From Paenibacillus montanisoli (GTDB taxonomy: Bacteria > Bacillota > Bacilli > Paenibacillales > Paenibacillaceae): a DNA stretch of 64,000 nt. The notes beneath the pieces were generated by a model. It was not told the DNA's origin and searched no databases. It saw only the letters and a list, made by a program, of their open reading frames with translations. The translations under genes and the position numbers were made by a program. Positions 9,135 to 17,605 of the stretch are shown here, piece after piece. Position 1 is the first letter of the stretch, and each line of letters opens with the position of its first letter. The stretch is taken from positions 434,001 through 498,000 of the forward strand of contig NZ_QLUW01000001.1 in NCBI RefSeq assembly GCF_003268025.1, read 5' to 3'.

Positions 9135-9947
9135 ATGGAGCTAATTTTGACAAATGATTTGGTTAAACGCATTGAGTTTTCCGATTTTGAAGTGATGCTC
9201 GGACGTATGAATGCAATCCGCAGCCGTTGTGGCAACCCGTATCAAGTCGAGATAAAAAAATATGGACAATCTACAGCTTTATCAGCCAGAGGGCTTCCGA
9301 ATGATTTCAATAAATTGTGGTGTTTTGAGCCGTCCGACTTGCCCTTTCTGGATCAAATTGTCGAGTTTTTCGATTCCCGAAATCCTGATTTCAAAATTGA
9401 TCTCATCCCGACAAGTATCTCTGAAGAAATGACATTAAAGCTCAACCAAAAGGGATTTTTTCAGGAAGGGTTTCATACAGCCTTATATACAACTACGCCA
9501 ACCTTACTTGAAACGGAGATGTCTTCTGTTAAAATCCTGGAAGTACGAGACGTCGAAGTTCAATTATTTAGTGAAACCTTTTGTAAGTCGTTAGAGTTGC
9601 CACCCACTATTGCAGAAAATGGAGAATCCTTCTCTTATCTGCAACAAGACCCTAGTTGGTCGTTATATCTTGGATTCATTGGAGATAAGCCTGCAGGATT
9701 TTCAATGATGTACATTGCAAATGATGGGGTAGCTTGTCTGGCAATGGCAGGAACAATTCCGGAATACAGGGGAAACGGTCTGCAACAAGCCATGCTAGAT
9801 AGGCGGTTAAAGGACGCCAAGACCAAAGGGTGTGATTTAATCGTTGCACAATGTGAGTATGGTACAACTTCATTTCGAAACTTGCAGAGGTCAGGATTTA
9901 GGATTGCTTTCACTAAGTCTGTATGGAAACGTCAAATCTTGGCATGA
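9135..9947 (+). CDS. GNAT family N-acetyltransferase
   Basis: The 270-residue protein has a C-terminal GNAT fold. The acetyl-CoA loop is seen in GTIPEYRGNGLQQAML (Q/RxxGxG/A type), preceded by the beta strand with CLAMAG and followed by FRNLQRSGFRIAF. The N-terminal 130 residues look like a second, degenerate GNAT half, as in two-domain acetyltransferases. The substrate is unknown. AGAGGTGTGACA precedes ATG 9135. The gene ends in a strong hairpin and seems to be transcribed alone. Confidence 0.75.
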   Translation: MELILTNDLVKRIEFSDFEVMLGRMNAIRSRCGNPYQVEIKKYGQSTALSARGLPNDFNKLWCFEPSDLPFLDQIVEFFDSRNPDFKIDLIPTSISEEMTLKLNQKGFFQEGFHTALYTTTPTLLETEMSSVKILEVRDVEVQLFSETFCKSLELPPTIAENGESFSYLQQDPSWSLYLGFIGDKPAGFSMMYIANDGVACLAMAGTIPEYRGNGLQQAMLDRRLKDAKTKGCDLIVAQCEYGTTSFRNLQRSGFRIAFTKSVWKRQILA

Positions 9948-9977
9948 ATACTTGCTATTTTCAATTTCCAGTATGTG

Positions 9978-10007
9978 AAAACCGCTCTCAGAAAGAGAGC
10001 GGTTTTT
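9978..10007 (+). terminator. Terminator after GNAT gene
   Basis: AAAACCGCTCTC pairs perfectly with GAGAGCGGTTTT across a 5-base loop, and T residues continue. Confidence 0.85.
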
Positions 10008-10128
10008 CTATGGTCCAAAATCAACGTATTCAATGCCTATTGGCTAAAGTTCACATAGTAATCGTAATCGTTGTGGTTTATGATAGATAGGAATATTTAC
10101 TAGAACAATGAAGTGCAGGTGCAGGCAA

Positions 10129-11766
10129 ATGATCCTTTTCGACTATATTGTTAATTTATCGATTTTTTCACTCTTGATTAGCACCCCCTTAGTCATTCGT
10201 TCCTTCATGGATCATAAGCCGCTCAAGCAATCGAATCTTTGGATAGGTCTTTATGGAGGCATAGTTTCCGTTATCCTTGTCATGCTGTCCGTTAAGCAGC
10301 AAGGCTATTCATACGATATCCGATATGCGCCTGTCATTCTGGTTTTTGCCTATATGGGACCCGTTGCCGGATTCATTACCGGTATCTTTGCGTTGTTAAT
10401 AAGGCTTCTTTCAAGCGGGAATTGGCCCCCGGCCATAATTGGTTGGGCATTAATTATGTTTGTTTTCACCGTCATGCATATATGGATAAGAAATCGTATG
10501 ACACCGCTGAAAAGAAGCGCGGCTTTTTTAGGCACCTATCTTGTGCTCTATGTTTTCATCCTCTTTACGTTCCGAATTTTAGTCGATAAGCCGATCTTTC
10601 ATCTTCAATATGTGTTGTTTGTCTTATTAGGAGTAATTATTGGGGGCTTACTTATTGAATCCCATGAGCGGCTTCATCGGATTATTAGAGAACGAAATAA
10701 TATGGAGAAGACGCTGGAAGCAAGTGAATCCAAATATCGACTAATTGCTAATCATACATCAGACCTCATCATGGTGATGGACAAAGATTACTCAGGCAGC
10801 TATTTTTCTCCTTCCCACGAGCTCGTTCTAGGGTACCAAAACCATGAATTGAAAGGTAGAGCACTATGCAGCATTATCAATCCGGACGATGAGGTCAAGT
10901 TTAAAAGCATGATCGAGAAGATGTTTGAAAATAAGGAAATTAACACTTCGATGGAAATCCGATTCAAACATAAAGAAGGCCATTGGATCGCGTTCGAGTC
11001 CTTATGCAGACCGGTTAAGGCAGAAAGCAAAGGGATCGAACATATCGTCATGATTAGCCGAGATATCTCGGAGCGCAAGAAAGCGGAAGAAATCCTGTTG
11101 CAATCGGAGAAGCTATCCGTTATTGGAGAGTTAGCGGCGGGAGTGGCGCATGAAATAAGAAATCCCCTTACGACTATTAAAGGCTTTTTACAGATTTATA
11201 ACAAGGAAAATCATGCAGTCAAGTACGGTGATCTGCTCCTGGATGAGCTGGAACGCATCGAAACCATTACTAGCGAGCTCCTCTCTATGGCAAAGCCTCA
11301 AGCGGTTAAGCTTACCCGTACGGATGTAAAAGCATTGATTGAATATACGGTAGAGTTTTTGACTCCCCAGACCAATTTGATCAATATTGAGTTAAAACGC
11401 AGTTATGAAGAAACCGCTTTCCCTATTATGTGCGACAAAAATCAATTAAAGCAGGTTTTTCTCAATATATTAAAGAACGCCATAGAAGCTATGCCAAACG
11501 GCGGGGAGATTTACATTAGCCTGCGAAAAGAAGCTGATGGCGAATGTCTGATTGCCGTACAAGATCAAGGATGCGGGATTCCGGATGAACTGATTCACCG
11601 TTTAGGACAGCCATTTTATAGTTTAAAAGAGAAGGGCACCGGCCTTGGGCTCATGATTTGTCATAAGATTATCAAACAGCATCACGGCAGCATTACGTAT
11701 TCAAGCAAAGTAAATGAAGGCACTTTAATTGAGATTAGACTGCCGCTGGAAAGCACAGTCGGGTGA
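10129..11766 (+). CDS. Membrane sensor histidine kinase (5TMR-PAS-HisKA-HATPase)
   Basis: The 545-residue kinase has five to six N-terminal membrane segments of the 5TMR-LYT type (about 1-180). The signature FAYMGPVAGFITGIFALLIR is present. A PAS domain follows at about 200-310, ending DISERKKAEE. The HisKA domain has GVAHEIRNPLTTIKGFLQ with phospho-acceptor His341. The ATPase domain has N (NILKNAIEAMP), G1 (DQGCGIPDE) and G2 (GTGLGLMI) boxes. The HisKA sequence is close to the Bacillus KinA/KinE sporulation kinases, so input to a Spo0F-like regulator is possible (inference). There is no adjacent response regulator, making it an orphan kinase. ATG 10129 has AGGTG 8 bases ahead; ATG 10108 has no site. 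Confidence 0.85.
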   Translation: MILFDYIVNLSIFSLLISTPLVIRSFMDHKPLKQSNLWIGLYGGIVSVILVMLSVKQQGYSYDIRYAPVILVFAYMGPVAGFITGIFALLIRLLSSGNWPPAIIGWALIMFVFTVMHIWIRNRMTPLKRSAAFLGTYLVLYVFILFTFRILVDKPIFHLQYVLFVLLGVIIGGLLIESHERLHRIIRERNNMEKTLEASESKYRLIANHTSDLIMVMDKDYSGSYFSPSHELVLGYQNHELKGRALCSIINPDDEVKFKSMIEKMFENKEINTSMEIRFKHKEGHWIAFESLCRPVKAESKGIEHIVMISRDISERKKAEEILLQSEKLSVIGELAAGVAHEIRNPLTTIKGFLQIYNKENHAVKYGDLLLDELERIETITSELLSMAKPQAVKLTRTDVKALIEYTVEFLTPQTNLINIELKRSYEETAFPIMCDKNQLKQVFLNILKNAIEAMPNGGEIYISLRKEADGECLIAVQDQGCGIPDELIHRLGQPFYSLKEKGTGLGLMICHKIIKQHHGSITYSSKVNEGTLIEIRLPLESTVG

Positions 11767-11788
11767 TCAAAGAGCGGAAGATACAAAC

Positions 11789-11826
11789 AAGGAGCAGTTT
11801 GCGGCGGCAACTGTTCCTTTTTTTTT
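11789..11826 (+). terminator. Terminator after sensor kinase
   Basis: GGAGCAGTTTGC pairs with GGCAACTGTTCC, followed by T9. Related hairpins occur at 28191 and 34663. The rest of 11827-12079 holds one motif copy and a short open stretch (11878-12021) ending HAEDHPQ that lacks a ribosome site, perhaps a gene remnant. Confidence 0.8.
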
Positions 11827-11857
11827 GGCTTTGTTTGACTATGTTGTTGATTTTCTA

Positions 11858-11883
11858 GTAAGCTGACGGGCAGTTTAGTGGAA
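11858..11883 (+). repeat. Degenerate intergenic motif, copy 2
   Basis: TAAGCTGACGGGCAGTTTAG, continuing TGGAA, is one of the fuller copies. It begins about 30 bases after a terminator hairpin. Confidence 0.4.
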
Positions 11884-12079
11884 CAATTTGCTTATATCGC
11901 TAGCAATGATGAAAACGAGTCCATGCACAATCATTTTGTACTTGAGATATTTGGAAAGAGCTGGGGGATCAGGGATTCGATTAATGTTACTCGCAGACAT
12001 GCAGAAGACCACCCTCAATAATTTGATGGTGGTTGGCTGTCTTTATTGATTCAAAAATAAGAGAGTAGGACACTTTCAA

Positions 12080-12563
12080 ATGAAGAATGATCAGATCGCT
12101 ATTCACTCGCTAATTATGAAAAACAAAGATAACAATCAACAAGTTAAACGATTTCAAGAGATAACCGGAACTGAAAAAATATTGATCAAAAACCGAGAAG
12201 CTGTTTGTTTTAAGATCGATAATGCCATGACGATTTATTGTTTATATATTAAAAAAGGCTTATTGGGCTGGTATGTAAGAGGGGCATACGACTTTGAAGG
12301 GAAAGATCAGTTCCGGCCTCGTTCATTATTATTTTCTAACGTTAGAAAAAAGTCTGTTGCTGCATGGGATTTATGACAACAACCATGTTCGTTATATTCA
12401 AATTGACGATGAACAACCTGAAACCTTGAACCTTGATGCGAATAAGGTGTTTTCATTTATGATTGTGAGTAAGAAGCCGGGGATCATTCAGGGGTTTGGA
12501 AAAGATGGACAGCGTATTCTAGAAGAAAGCATAGCCAATGATAGAATCTCGAAATTCTTTTGA
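12080..12563 (+). pseudogene. Hypothetical gene split by a frameshift
   Basis: Two overlapping frames join into one plausible 160-residue product if one A is removed from the A6 run at 12346-12351. The first frame then reads on as RKSLLLHGIYDNNHVRYI and ends DRISKFF at 12563. Without the change the first frame stops at 12376 with the out-of-frame tail SVAAWDL. The joined protein is soluble, with an N-terminal QVKRFQEITGTEKILIK segment and a later VFSFMIVSKKPGIIQGFGKDG segment. I do not recognise the family. A homopolymer indel in the sequence is as likely as real decay. The ribosome site before ATG 12080 is weak. Confidence 0.55.
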
Positions 12564-12679
12564 TAGCTAACGTGACACGATAGTTCTATAAATGTAACAC
12601 GATTGAAATCCTATCTTCATCTCAGTTTAATGAAGTGCGTCTATAATAAATCTCAACCCCCTTTAATAAATATAACTTA

Positions 12680-12712
12680 GACCCACAGCCCGTTGCTGTG
12701 GGTCTCTTTTTT
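12680..12712 (+). terminator. Terminator hairpin
   Basis: AGACCCACAGC-CCGTT-GCTGTGGGTCT with a following CT6 tract. Confidence 0.8.
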
Positions 12713-12716
12713 ATTG

Positions 12717-12741
12717 AAGTAACTTGGCAGTTTAGTTTCAG
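12717..12741 (+). repeat. Degenerate intergenic motif, copy 3
   Basis: AAGTAACTTGGCAGTTTAGT, continuing TTCAG, lies directly after the 12680 hairpin. Confidence 0.35.
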
Positions 12742-12814
12742 TACATGGTATTATTAGAATTAAAAAAGCAACAAGGATTCGAATTTATTCAAAACAAAGG
12801 TGAAATCAACGATT

Positions 12815-13081
12815 ATGAAGACTATTTTACTTAAAGGTGTTATTACATCACTTGTTGTTCCTACGATTGTATTTTTAATTTTAAAAGGCATTGAAGTATA
12901 TACAGGAATTAGAAACAATGCACAGAAAGATGAATCCGATTTTCAATATCACGATACAACATTCACAGTTTTCTGGTTTCAATTTGGACTGATGCATTTC
13001 GTAACCCTAAGTATTCTAGTTTTCATCTGTTTCATGATTATTGTTTATGCAGTGAAAGTAATAAGTCGTTTGTTGAATTAA
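12815..13081 (+). CDS. Small two-helix membrane protein
   Basis: The 88-residue protein has an N-terminal helix (LKGVITSLVVPTIVFLIL) and a C-terminal helix (FVTLSILVFICFMIIVYAV). They flank a polar loop of about 35 residues containing NNAQKDESDFQYHDTTF. No family is recognised. ATG 12815 is 11 bases after AAAGGTGA; GTG 12800 overlaps that site and is unlikely. The stop codon is embedded in another motif copy (13078-13100), and a hairpin follows. Confidence 0.5.
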   Translation: MKTILLKGVITSLVVPTIVFLILKGIEVYTGIRNNAQKDESDFQYHDTTFTVFWFQFGLMHFVTLSILVFICFMIIVYAVKVISRLLN

Positions 13082-13101
13082 CGGGACAAGATTGTTGAAT
13101 G

Positions 13102-13128
13102 AACGGTTGCTTCGGCAGCCGTTTTCTT
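13102..13128 (+). terminator. Terminator hairpin
   Basis: AACGGTTGC-TTCG-GCAGCCGTT with a UUCG tetraloop and a T-rich tail. Confidence 0.7.
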
Positions 13129-13201
13129 AAACAACTTATGGTCAATTTTCTTCGAAGGATCTGTGATACAATTCGAATATATCAGTATAAGGAGACTTAA
13201 G

Positions 13202-14047
13202 ATGAATATGGAAAAACAAGTGAACGAATTGCCGGATTTGGATTCCACCTATGAAATCACGGTCGACCAAATTGCAGAATATCGGAAAAATGGGCATGTC
13301 ATGATCCGCCAAGCGGCGAAATCTGATGAAATTAAGGTGTATGAGCCGATCTTTACCCATTGGGTCAAAGAATTGAACTATCATGACAAGCCGGTAGAGG
13401 AACGTGATACCTACGGGAAAGCGTTTATTCAGATTGGAAACCTATGGTTGAAAAGTGAGCAAATTAAACGGTTCGTAACGGCCAAACGGTTCGCCAAAAT
13501 CGCGGCGCAATTGATGGGAGTCAAAGCTGTACGCCTTTATCATGACCAAGCGCTGTTCAAAGAGCCGGGCGGGGGCCATACTCCATGGCACCAAGATCAA
13601 ATTTACTGGCCGTTCAATACAGATAAAATGATAACGATGTGGATGCCTCTTGTACCGATTTCTGAACAAATCGGATCGATGACTTTCGCTTCCGGGTCCC
13701 AAAAGATGGGGTATATCAGCAAATTGGTGATTTCCGATGAGTCACACCGTTCAATGGCGGAATACATAGAGGGCAAAGGGTTTGAAAAAGTGACGTACGG
13801 CGCGATGGCTGCCGGCGACGCTACTTTTCATGCCGGATGGACTTTGCACAGCGCGCCGGGCAATCCTACGGATACGCTGCGGAAAGTGATGACCGTCATC
13901 TACGTGGCAGACGATGCGGTCATCGTAGAGCCGGACAGCAATGCTCGTCGCAGCGATTTAGCAGGCTGTTTGCCTGGGCAGAAGCCCGGCGAAACGCCAT
14001 GCAGCCCGCTCAATCCGTTACTGTACAGCGAAGACTGGGAAGCCTAA
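13202..14047 (+). CDS. Phytanoyl-CoA dioxygenase (PhyH) family protein
   Basis: The 281-residue protein is an Fe(II)/2-oxoglutarate-dependent oxygenase. The facial triad is visible: His130 and Asp132 in TPWHQDQIYW and His216 in GWTLHSAPGN. The 2-oxoglutarate-binding Arg is in TLRKVMTVIY. Bacterial members hydroxylate diverse small molecules, so the substrate is unknown. AAGGAG precedes ATG 13202; a longer frame back to 13163 lacks a site. A second PhyH gene lies about 270 bases downstream and a GMC oxidoreductase follows. The two PhyH proteins share only the triad, so they are not a recent duplication. Confidence 0.82.
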   Translation: MNMEKQVNELPDLDSTYEITVDQIAEYRKNGHVMIRQAAKSDEIKVYEPIFTHWVKELNYHDKPVEERDTYGKAFIQIGNLWLKSEQIKRFVTAKRFAKIAAQLMGVKAVRLYHDQALFKEPGGGHTPWHQDQIYWPFNTDKMITMWMPLVPISEQIGSMTFASGSQKMGYISKLVISDESHRSMAEYIEGKGFEKVTYGAMAAGDATFHAGWTLHSAPGNPTDTLRKVMTVIYVADDAVIVEPDSNARRSDLAGCLPGQKPGETPCSPLNPLLYSEDWEA

Positions 14048-14160
14048 TTGACTTCTATTGGTAAAGGGAGCCTTTTAGCTATTTTCACATGGATACAGGC
14101 TCAAGAAATGCTTTAATCTTATTAGGAGTATCGCGCTTACGGGTACGATACCGTAACTTA

Positions 14161-14187
14161 GCAGGCTGCCGACTTTTGGCAGCCTGC
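14161..14187 (+). terminator. Hairpin after first PhyH gene
   Basis: GCAGGCTGCC-GACTTTT-GGCAGCCTGC is a perfect 10-bp stem. There is no strong T-run, so termination is less certain. A motif copy abuts it. Confidence 0.5.
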
Positions 14188-14190
14188 TTC

Positions 14191-14216
14191 AGTTACCGGG
14201 CAGAATAGCTGAATTG
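14191..14216 (+). repeat. Degenerate intergenic motif, copy 4
   Basis: AGTTACCGGGCAGAATAGCT, continuing GAATTG, begins 4 bases after a perfect hairpin. Confidence 0.4.
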
Positions 14217-14314
14217 TTTACAAGGACCAAGCAGGTAATCGCCTGCTTTTTGCGAAAGGGAGAGAAGGGATTTATTAGATGTACTAGAATATTTTAGTGG
14301 AAGGAGGTTGGGGG

Positions 14315-15082
14315 ATGGAGTTAACTTTTCATCAGAAGAAACAATTGATTGAGCAAGGCTATGTGAAGGTACCGGGCGTCGTTCCGAAAATTATGATTCA
14401 AGAAACGATGAAGGCGATCAACCATTCCATTGGCAGAGGAATCCCGGAGAACCATAACGGCGCTAACTATTGCAGGGAGCTGGAGAGCAAACCGTTCATC
14501 ACAGACATGTTTAACCGCACGTCGGCCAAAACGATCATCGATTCGCTGGTCGGGGAAGATGCCTACCATAGGATCGGTATGGGGCAGATCGCACTGCGAT
14601 TCCCGACTTATATGGATGATCCGCCTGATGACCTCGGGGCGCATCTGGACGGCGTCCTCCGCGTAAAGGAGAGCATTGCGCAAAACTTCACGGCGCTCGT
14701 CGGCGTCATTCTGAGCGATCAAACCGAGCCTGGGCAAGGGAATTTCACGGTATATCCTGGCACGCACAAGCTGTACGAGCAATACTTCCGGGAGCACGGC
14801 GCGGAAGTATTGTTTCGTGACGAGGGATTTCGCACAAAGCATCGTTCGGATAACGTTCCGTTACCGAAGCCAGTGCAGATTACTGGCGAGCCGGGTGATC
14901 TGATCATTACGCATTACCAGCTGGTTCACGCAGGGGGCATCAACCTATCTGAGCGAATCCGATATTCGGTTTATTTTCGGGTAGACCATAAAGAACGTCG
15001 GAACGATTGGCAAACGCCGCTAGTCGATATGTGGAGCCATTGGCCCGGACTGCGGACTGCGCTTGCTAAAATAACATCATAG
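14315..15082 (+). CDS. Phytanoyl-CoA dioxygenase (PhyH) family protein
   Basis: The 255-residue Fe(II)/2-oxoglutarate oxygenase has His110 and Asp112 in GAHLDGVL, His205 in LVHAGG, and the likely 2-oxoglutarate Arg in SERIRYSVYFR. QTEPGQGNFTVYPGTHK is a typical PhyH strand and loop. GAAGGAGGT at 14300-14308 fixes ATG 14315. It ends in a strong terminator, so it is expressed apart from the downstream GMC gene. The substrate is unknown; the clustering of two PhyH genes with a GMC enzyme suggests oxidative metabolism of a plant- or sugar-derived compound (inference). Confidence 0.82.
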   Translation: MELTFHQKKQLIEQGYVKVPGVVPKIMIQETMKAINHSIGRGIPENHNGANYCRELESKPFITDMFNRTSAKTIIDSLVGEDAYHRIGMGQIALRFPTYMDDPPDDLGAHLDGVLRVKESIAQNFTALVGVILSDQTEPGQGNFTVYPGTHKLYEQYFREHGAEVLFRDEGFRTKHRSDNVPLPKPVQITGEPGDLIITHYQLVHAGGINLSERIRYSVYFRVDHKERRNDWQTPLVDMWSHWPGLRTALAKITS

Positions 15083-15086
15083 TCAC

Positions 15087-15124
15087 GGATCTGGCAGCTG
15101 CTTGCTGCCTGATCCTTTTTTTTA
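15087..15124 (+). terminator. Terminator after second PhyH gene
   Basis: GGATCTGGCAGC-TGCTT-GCTGCCTGATCC followed by T8. The remaining 15125-15401 holds no supported gene; an ATG-started frame at 15175 lacks a ribosome site. Confidence 0.8.
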
Positions 15125-15401
15125 TTACGAAGTAACGGCTTGAATCGTTTTCAAGGCTGGTCGGCTGTGAGAACATGGAATTTTCCAAACCAAATGATGC
15201 ACGATGCGTCGACTCGTACCGAATCGAAATCGATAAGCGGTTTTTCTTTTACTCGAAAATCAACAATCTATGGATAACAAAGCCCTTTTTTTTAGAAGTT
15301 TTGTGAAGAGATTTGATGATACAATAGAATTGGCAAGTAGAAGATAAGAGTAGTTTATGAGGATGAAAATTCACGAAACATTAGGTGGGTGGTGTTGAGA
15401 G

Positions 15402-17534
15402 ATGAAGCCTCGCGGTCAGAAGACTTTTTCTGTTGAAGTAAGAACGATTTTGGAAGCGGTTTCCGACCGAATGGTCCCGGAAGATGAATGGCCATCGGCG
15501 ACGAACGCAGGCGTACTGTCATACTTGGAGCGTCATGCCGACGAGGATCCCGGTACCTGGACGAATTTACTGGAGCCCGGTCTACTTGCGCTAAACGCAG
15601 AAGCGTCCGTTCATCATGGCCGGCCATTTGCCGAATTGTCGGCTGAAGAGAAAGACAATTTGTTGCATGATATCCAGCAAGACAAATATCGGGACTGGCC
15701 GGTTCCATCAAAGCCATTTTTCGAGGCTTTATTGAGCCTTGTCATCGAAGGCTACTATGGAAGTCCTGAGGCAGGAGGAAATCGCGGAGGCAAGTCGTGG
15801 GAGATGATCGGCTTTCGTCCTGGACCTTTACCGGGAATTAAGGCGCCAGTCGAGGAGATCGATCTGCCTCAGCGGTCATTTGACCAGCTTCGGGACCGGT
15901 ATGACGTAGTCGTGATTGGAGCAGGGGCCGGTGGTTCGGTAGCTGCGGCTATTCTCGCTGAATCAGGGCTAGACGTACTCGTCATCGAGCGTGGAAGCTG
16001 GCTTCGCTATGGCGAGGTTGGCAGCGATCACCTTCGTAACCATCGATTAAGTAAATACGGTCATAACACTGGCCCATCGCTCGAAGGCAATTCCCGGACG
16101 ATATTATTGCCAGGCGGAGTAGAGCGAATCACCGTACCTTTTGAAGGCGATTATCACAATAACGCAATGACTGTGGGCGGCGGAACAAGGGTTTACGGGG
16201 CGCAAGCATGGCGGTTTCATCCGGATGATTTTCGCATGGCAACACGCTATGGAATTCCGGACGGAAGCTCGCTGAGCGATTGGCCAATTCGTTATCAGGA
16301 CCTCGAACCTTATTACGAGCGTGCCGAGTGGGAAGTCGGGGTCTCCGGTGACGGAAATGCCCACTCCGGACGCGGTATAAGAGAGCATACATATCCGATG
16401 CCGGCATTGGCAAGGACGAGGGAAGCGGAGCGCTTAGCCATGGCGGCGGCGAAGCTGGGATGGGAAGCGGGGCCGGTGCCTCTTCTAATCAATTCTGTGG
16501 AACGTGACGGCCGGCCAGCCTGCGGGCGATGCGGCCAGTGTGTCGGATTCGCCTGTCCAACCAACAGCAAGAATGGTGGACAAAACACGATGCTGGTGAG
16601 AGCCGTCTCTACCGGCAACTGCGACCTGATTTGCGACACCATCGTTGAGCGCATTGATACAGAGGGCGGAAGGCGTGCCACCGGGGTTCATCTTGTGCAG
16701 GAGAGAGAGGGCAGGCTCCAGCGCCGGCTGGTGAAGGCGGGGCATGTGGTGGTCGCCGCCGGAGCTATTGAAAGCGCGCGCCTCCTTCTTAACTCGGCAA
16801 GCGATTCAGAACCCAACGGGATCGGCAATCGGTACGGCCAAGTTGGAAGAAATCTTCAAGGTCATGTCTATGCCGGTGCATATGGCCTGTTTGATGAACC
16901 GATTCAGGACGGTCTTGGCCCGGGGGTGAGCATTGCCAGCTTCCGCTTTGAGCATAGCGGCGAAGCGGGGGTTATCGGGGGAGGTTTGCTGGCCAACGAA
17001 TTCATCAGGCTGCCGCTCATTCACTGGTATCGCTGGCTTGCACCAGATGCTGCCCGATGGGGAATCGCCGGCAAGGAAACCATGCGCGAAACCTATCTTC
17101 GCTCAAGCCAGATTCAAGGTCCGATCCAAGAAATTCCGACCGCCGAGTCCAGAGTTCGGCTCTCGACCACGGTAAAAGATCGCTACGGCCTACCCGTTGC
17201 ACAGCTCTCCGGAAGCGTCCACCCGGAGTCTCTTCGAGCCTCGGTTATGCTTGCGGAGCAAGCGGAGAAGTGGCTTTGGGCAGCCGGAGCACGCCAGGTT
17301 TGGCGGACAAAGGCCGGTAACGGGCTCAGTGGAGGTCAGCACCAAGCGGGAACGCTGCGCATGGGTAACGATCCATCGACGTCCGTCACCGATCCGATGG
17401 GCCGTGTACATGGTTATGAAAATCTTTGGGTGAGCGACGGCTCCGTGCATGTAACTAATGGCGGAGTTAACCCGGTGTTGACCATTATGGCTCTGGCTTT
17501 CCGCACAGCAGAGAACTTAGTGAAACAAGGATAA
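15402..17534 (+). CDS. GMC oxidoreductase with fused gluconate 2-dehydrogenase subunit 3 domain
   Basis: This 710-residue protein joins two modules. Residues 1-140 match the gluconate 2-dehydrogenase subunit 3 family (EVRTILEAVSDRMVPEDEWP, then FFEALLSLVIEGYYG). From about 165 a GMC flavoenzyme begins with DVVVIGAGAGGSVAAAILAE. A cysteine-rich CGRCGQCVGFACP segment sits near 370. The C-terminal catalytic pair is in GGQHQAGTLRMG (His) and NGGVNPVLTIM (Asn). Such enzymes oxidise sugars or polyols and usually pass electrons to a membrane cytochrome, but no cytochrome gene or Tat signal is seen here. In most relatives the two modules are separate genes, so this is a fusion. A weak GGTGGTG site precedes ATG 15402. 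Confidence 0.85.
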   Translation: MKPRGQKTFSVEVRTILEAVSDRMVPEDEWPSATNAGVLSYLERHADEDPGTWTNLLEPGLLALNAEASVHHGRPFAELSAEEKDNLLHDIQQDKYRDWPVPSKPFFEALLSLVIEGYYGSPEAGGNRGGKSWEMIGFRPGPLPGIKAPVEEIDLPQRSFDQLRDRYDVVVIGAGAGGSVAAAILAESGLDVLVIERGSWLRYGEVGSDHLRNHRLSKYGHNTGPSLEGNSRTILLPGGVERITVPFEGDYHNNAMTVGGGTRVYGAQAWRFHPDDFRMATRYGIPDGSSLSDWPIRYQDLEPYYERAEWEVGVSGDGNAHSGRGIREHTYPMPALARTREAERLAMAAAKLGWEAGPVPLLINSVERDGRPACGRCGQCVGFACPTNSKNGGQNTMLVRAVSTGNCDLICDTIVERIDTEGGRRATGVHLVQEREGRLQRRLVKAGHVVVAAGAIESARLLLNSASDSEPNGIGNRYGQVGRNLQGHVYAGAYGLFDEPIQDGLGPGVSIASFRFEHSGEAGVIGGGLLANEFIRLPLIHWYRWLAPDAARWGIAGKETMRETYLRSSQIQGPIQEIPTAESRVRLSTTVKDRYGLPVAQLSGSVHPESLRASVMLAEQAEKWLWAAGARQVWRTKAGNGLSGGQHQAGTLRMGNDPSTSVTDPMGRVHGYENLWVSDGSVHVTNGGVNPVLTIMALAFRTAENLVKQG

Positions 17535-17539
17535 ATTGC

Positions 17540-17592
17540 AAATGGGGCTGTCTTTGGGTGAAAGAAACCCAATAGACAGCCCCATTTTTTTC
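17540..17592. terminator. Convergent terminator between GMC and liv genes
   Basis: AAATGGGGCTGTCTTTGGGT pairs with AACCCAATAGACAGCCCCAT (and TTT) around a 6-base loop, then T-rich sequence on the plus strand. The T tail is weaker on the minus strand. Confidence 0.8.
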
Positions 17593-17605
17593 ATAGGCGC
17601 CAATA

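Noticed and set aside
14321-14842. Minus-strand frame of 173 codons opposite the second PhyH gene
   Set aside because: The plus strand encodes the intact Fe/2-oxoglutarate triad; the antisense frame has no recognisable features.
15175-15309. ATG-started frame of about 44 codons in the gap before the GMC gene
   Set aside because: There is no ribosome site and no recognisable domain; it is probably chance.
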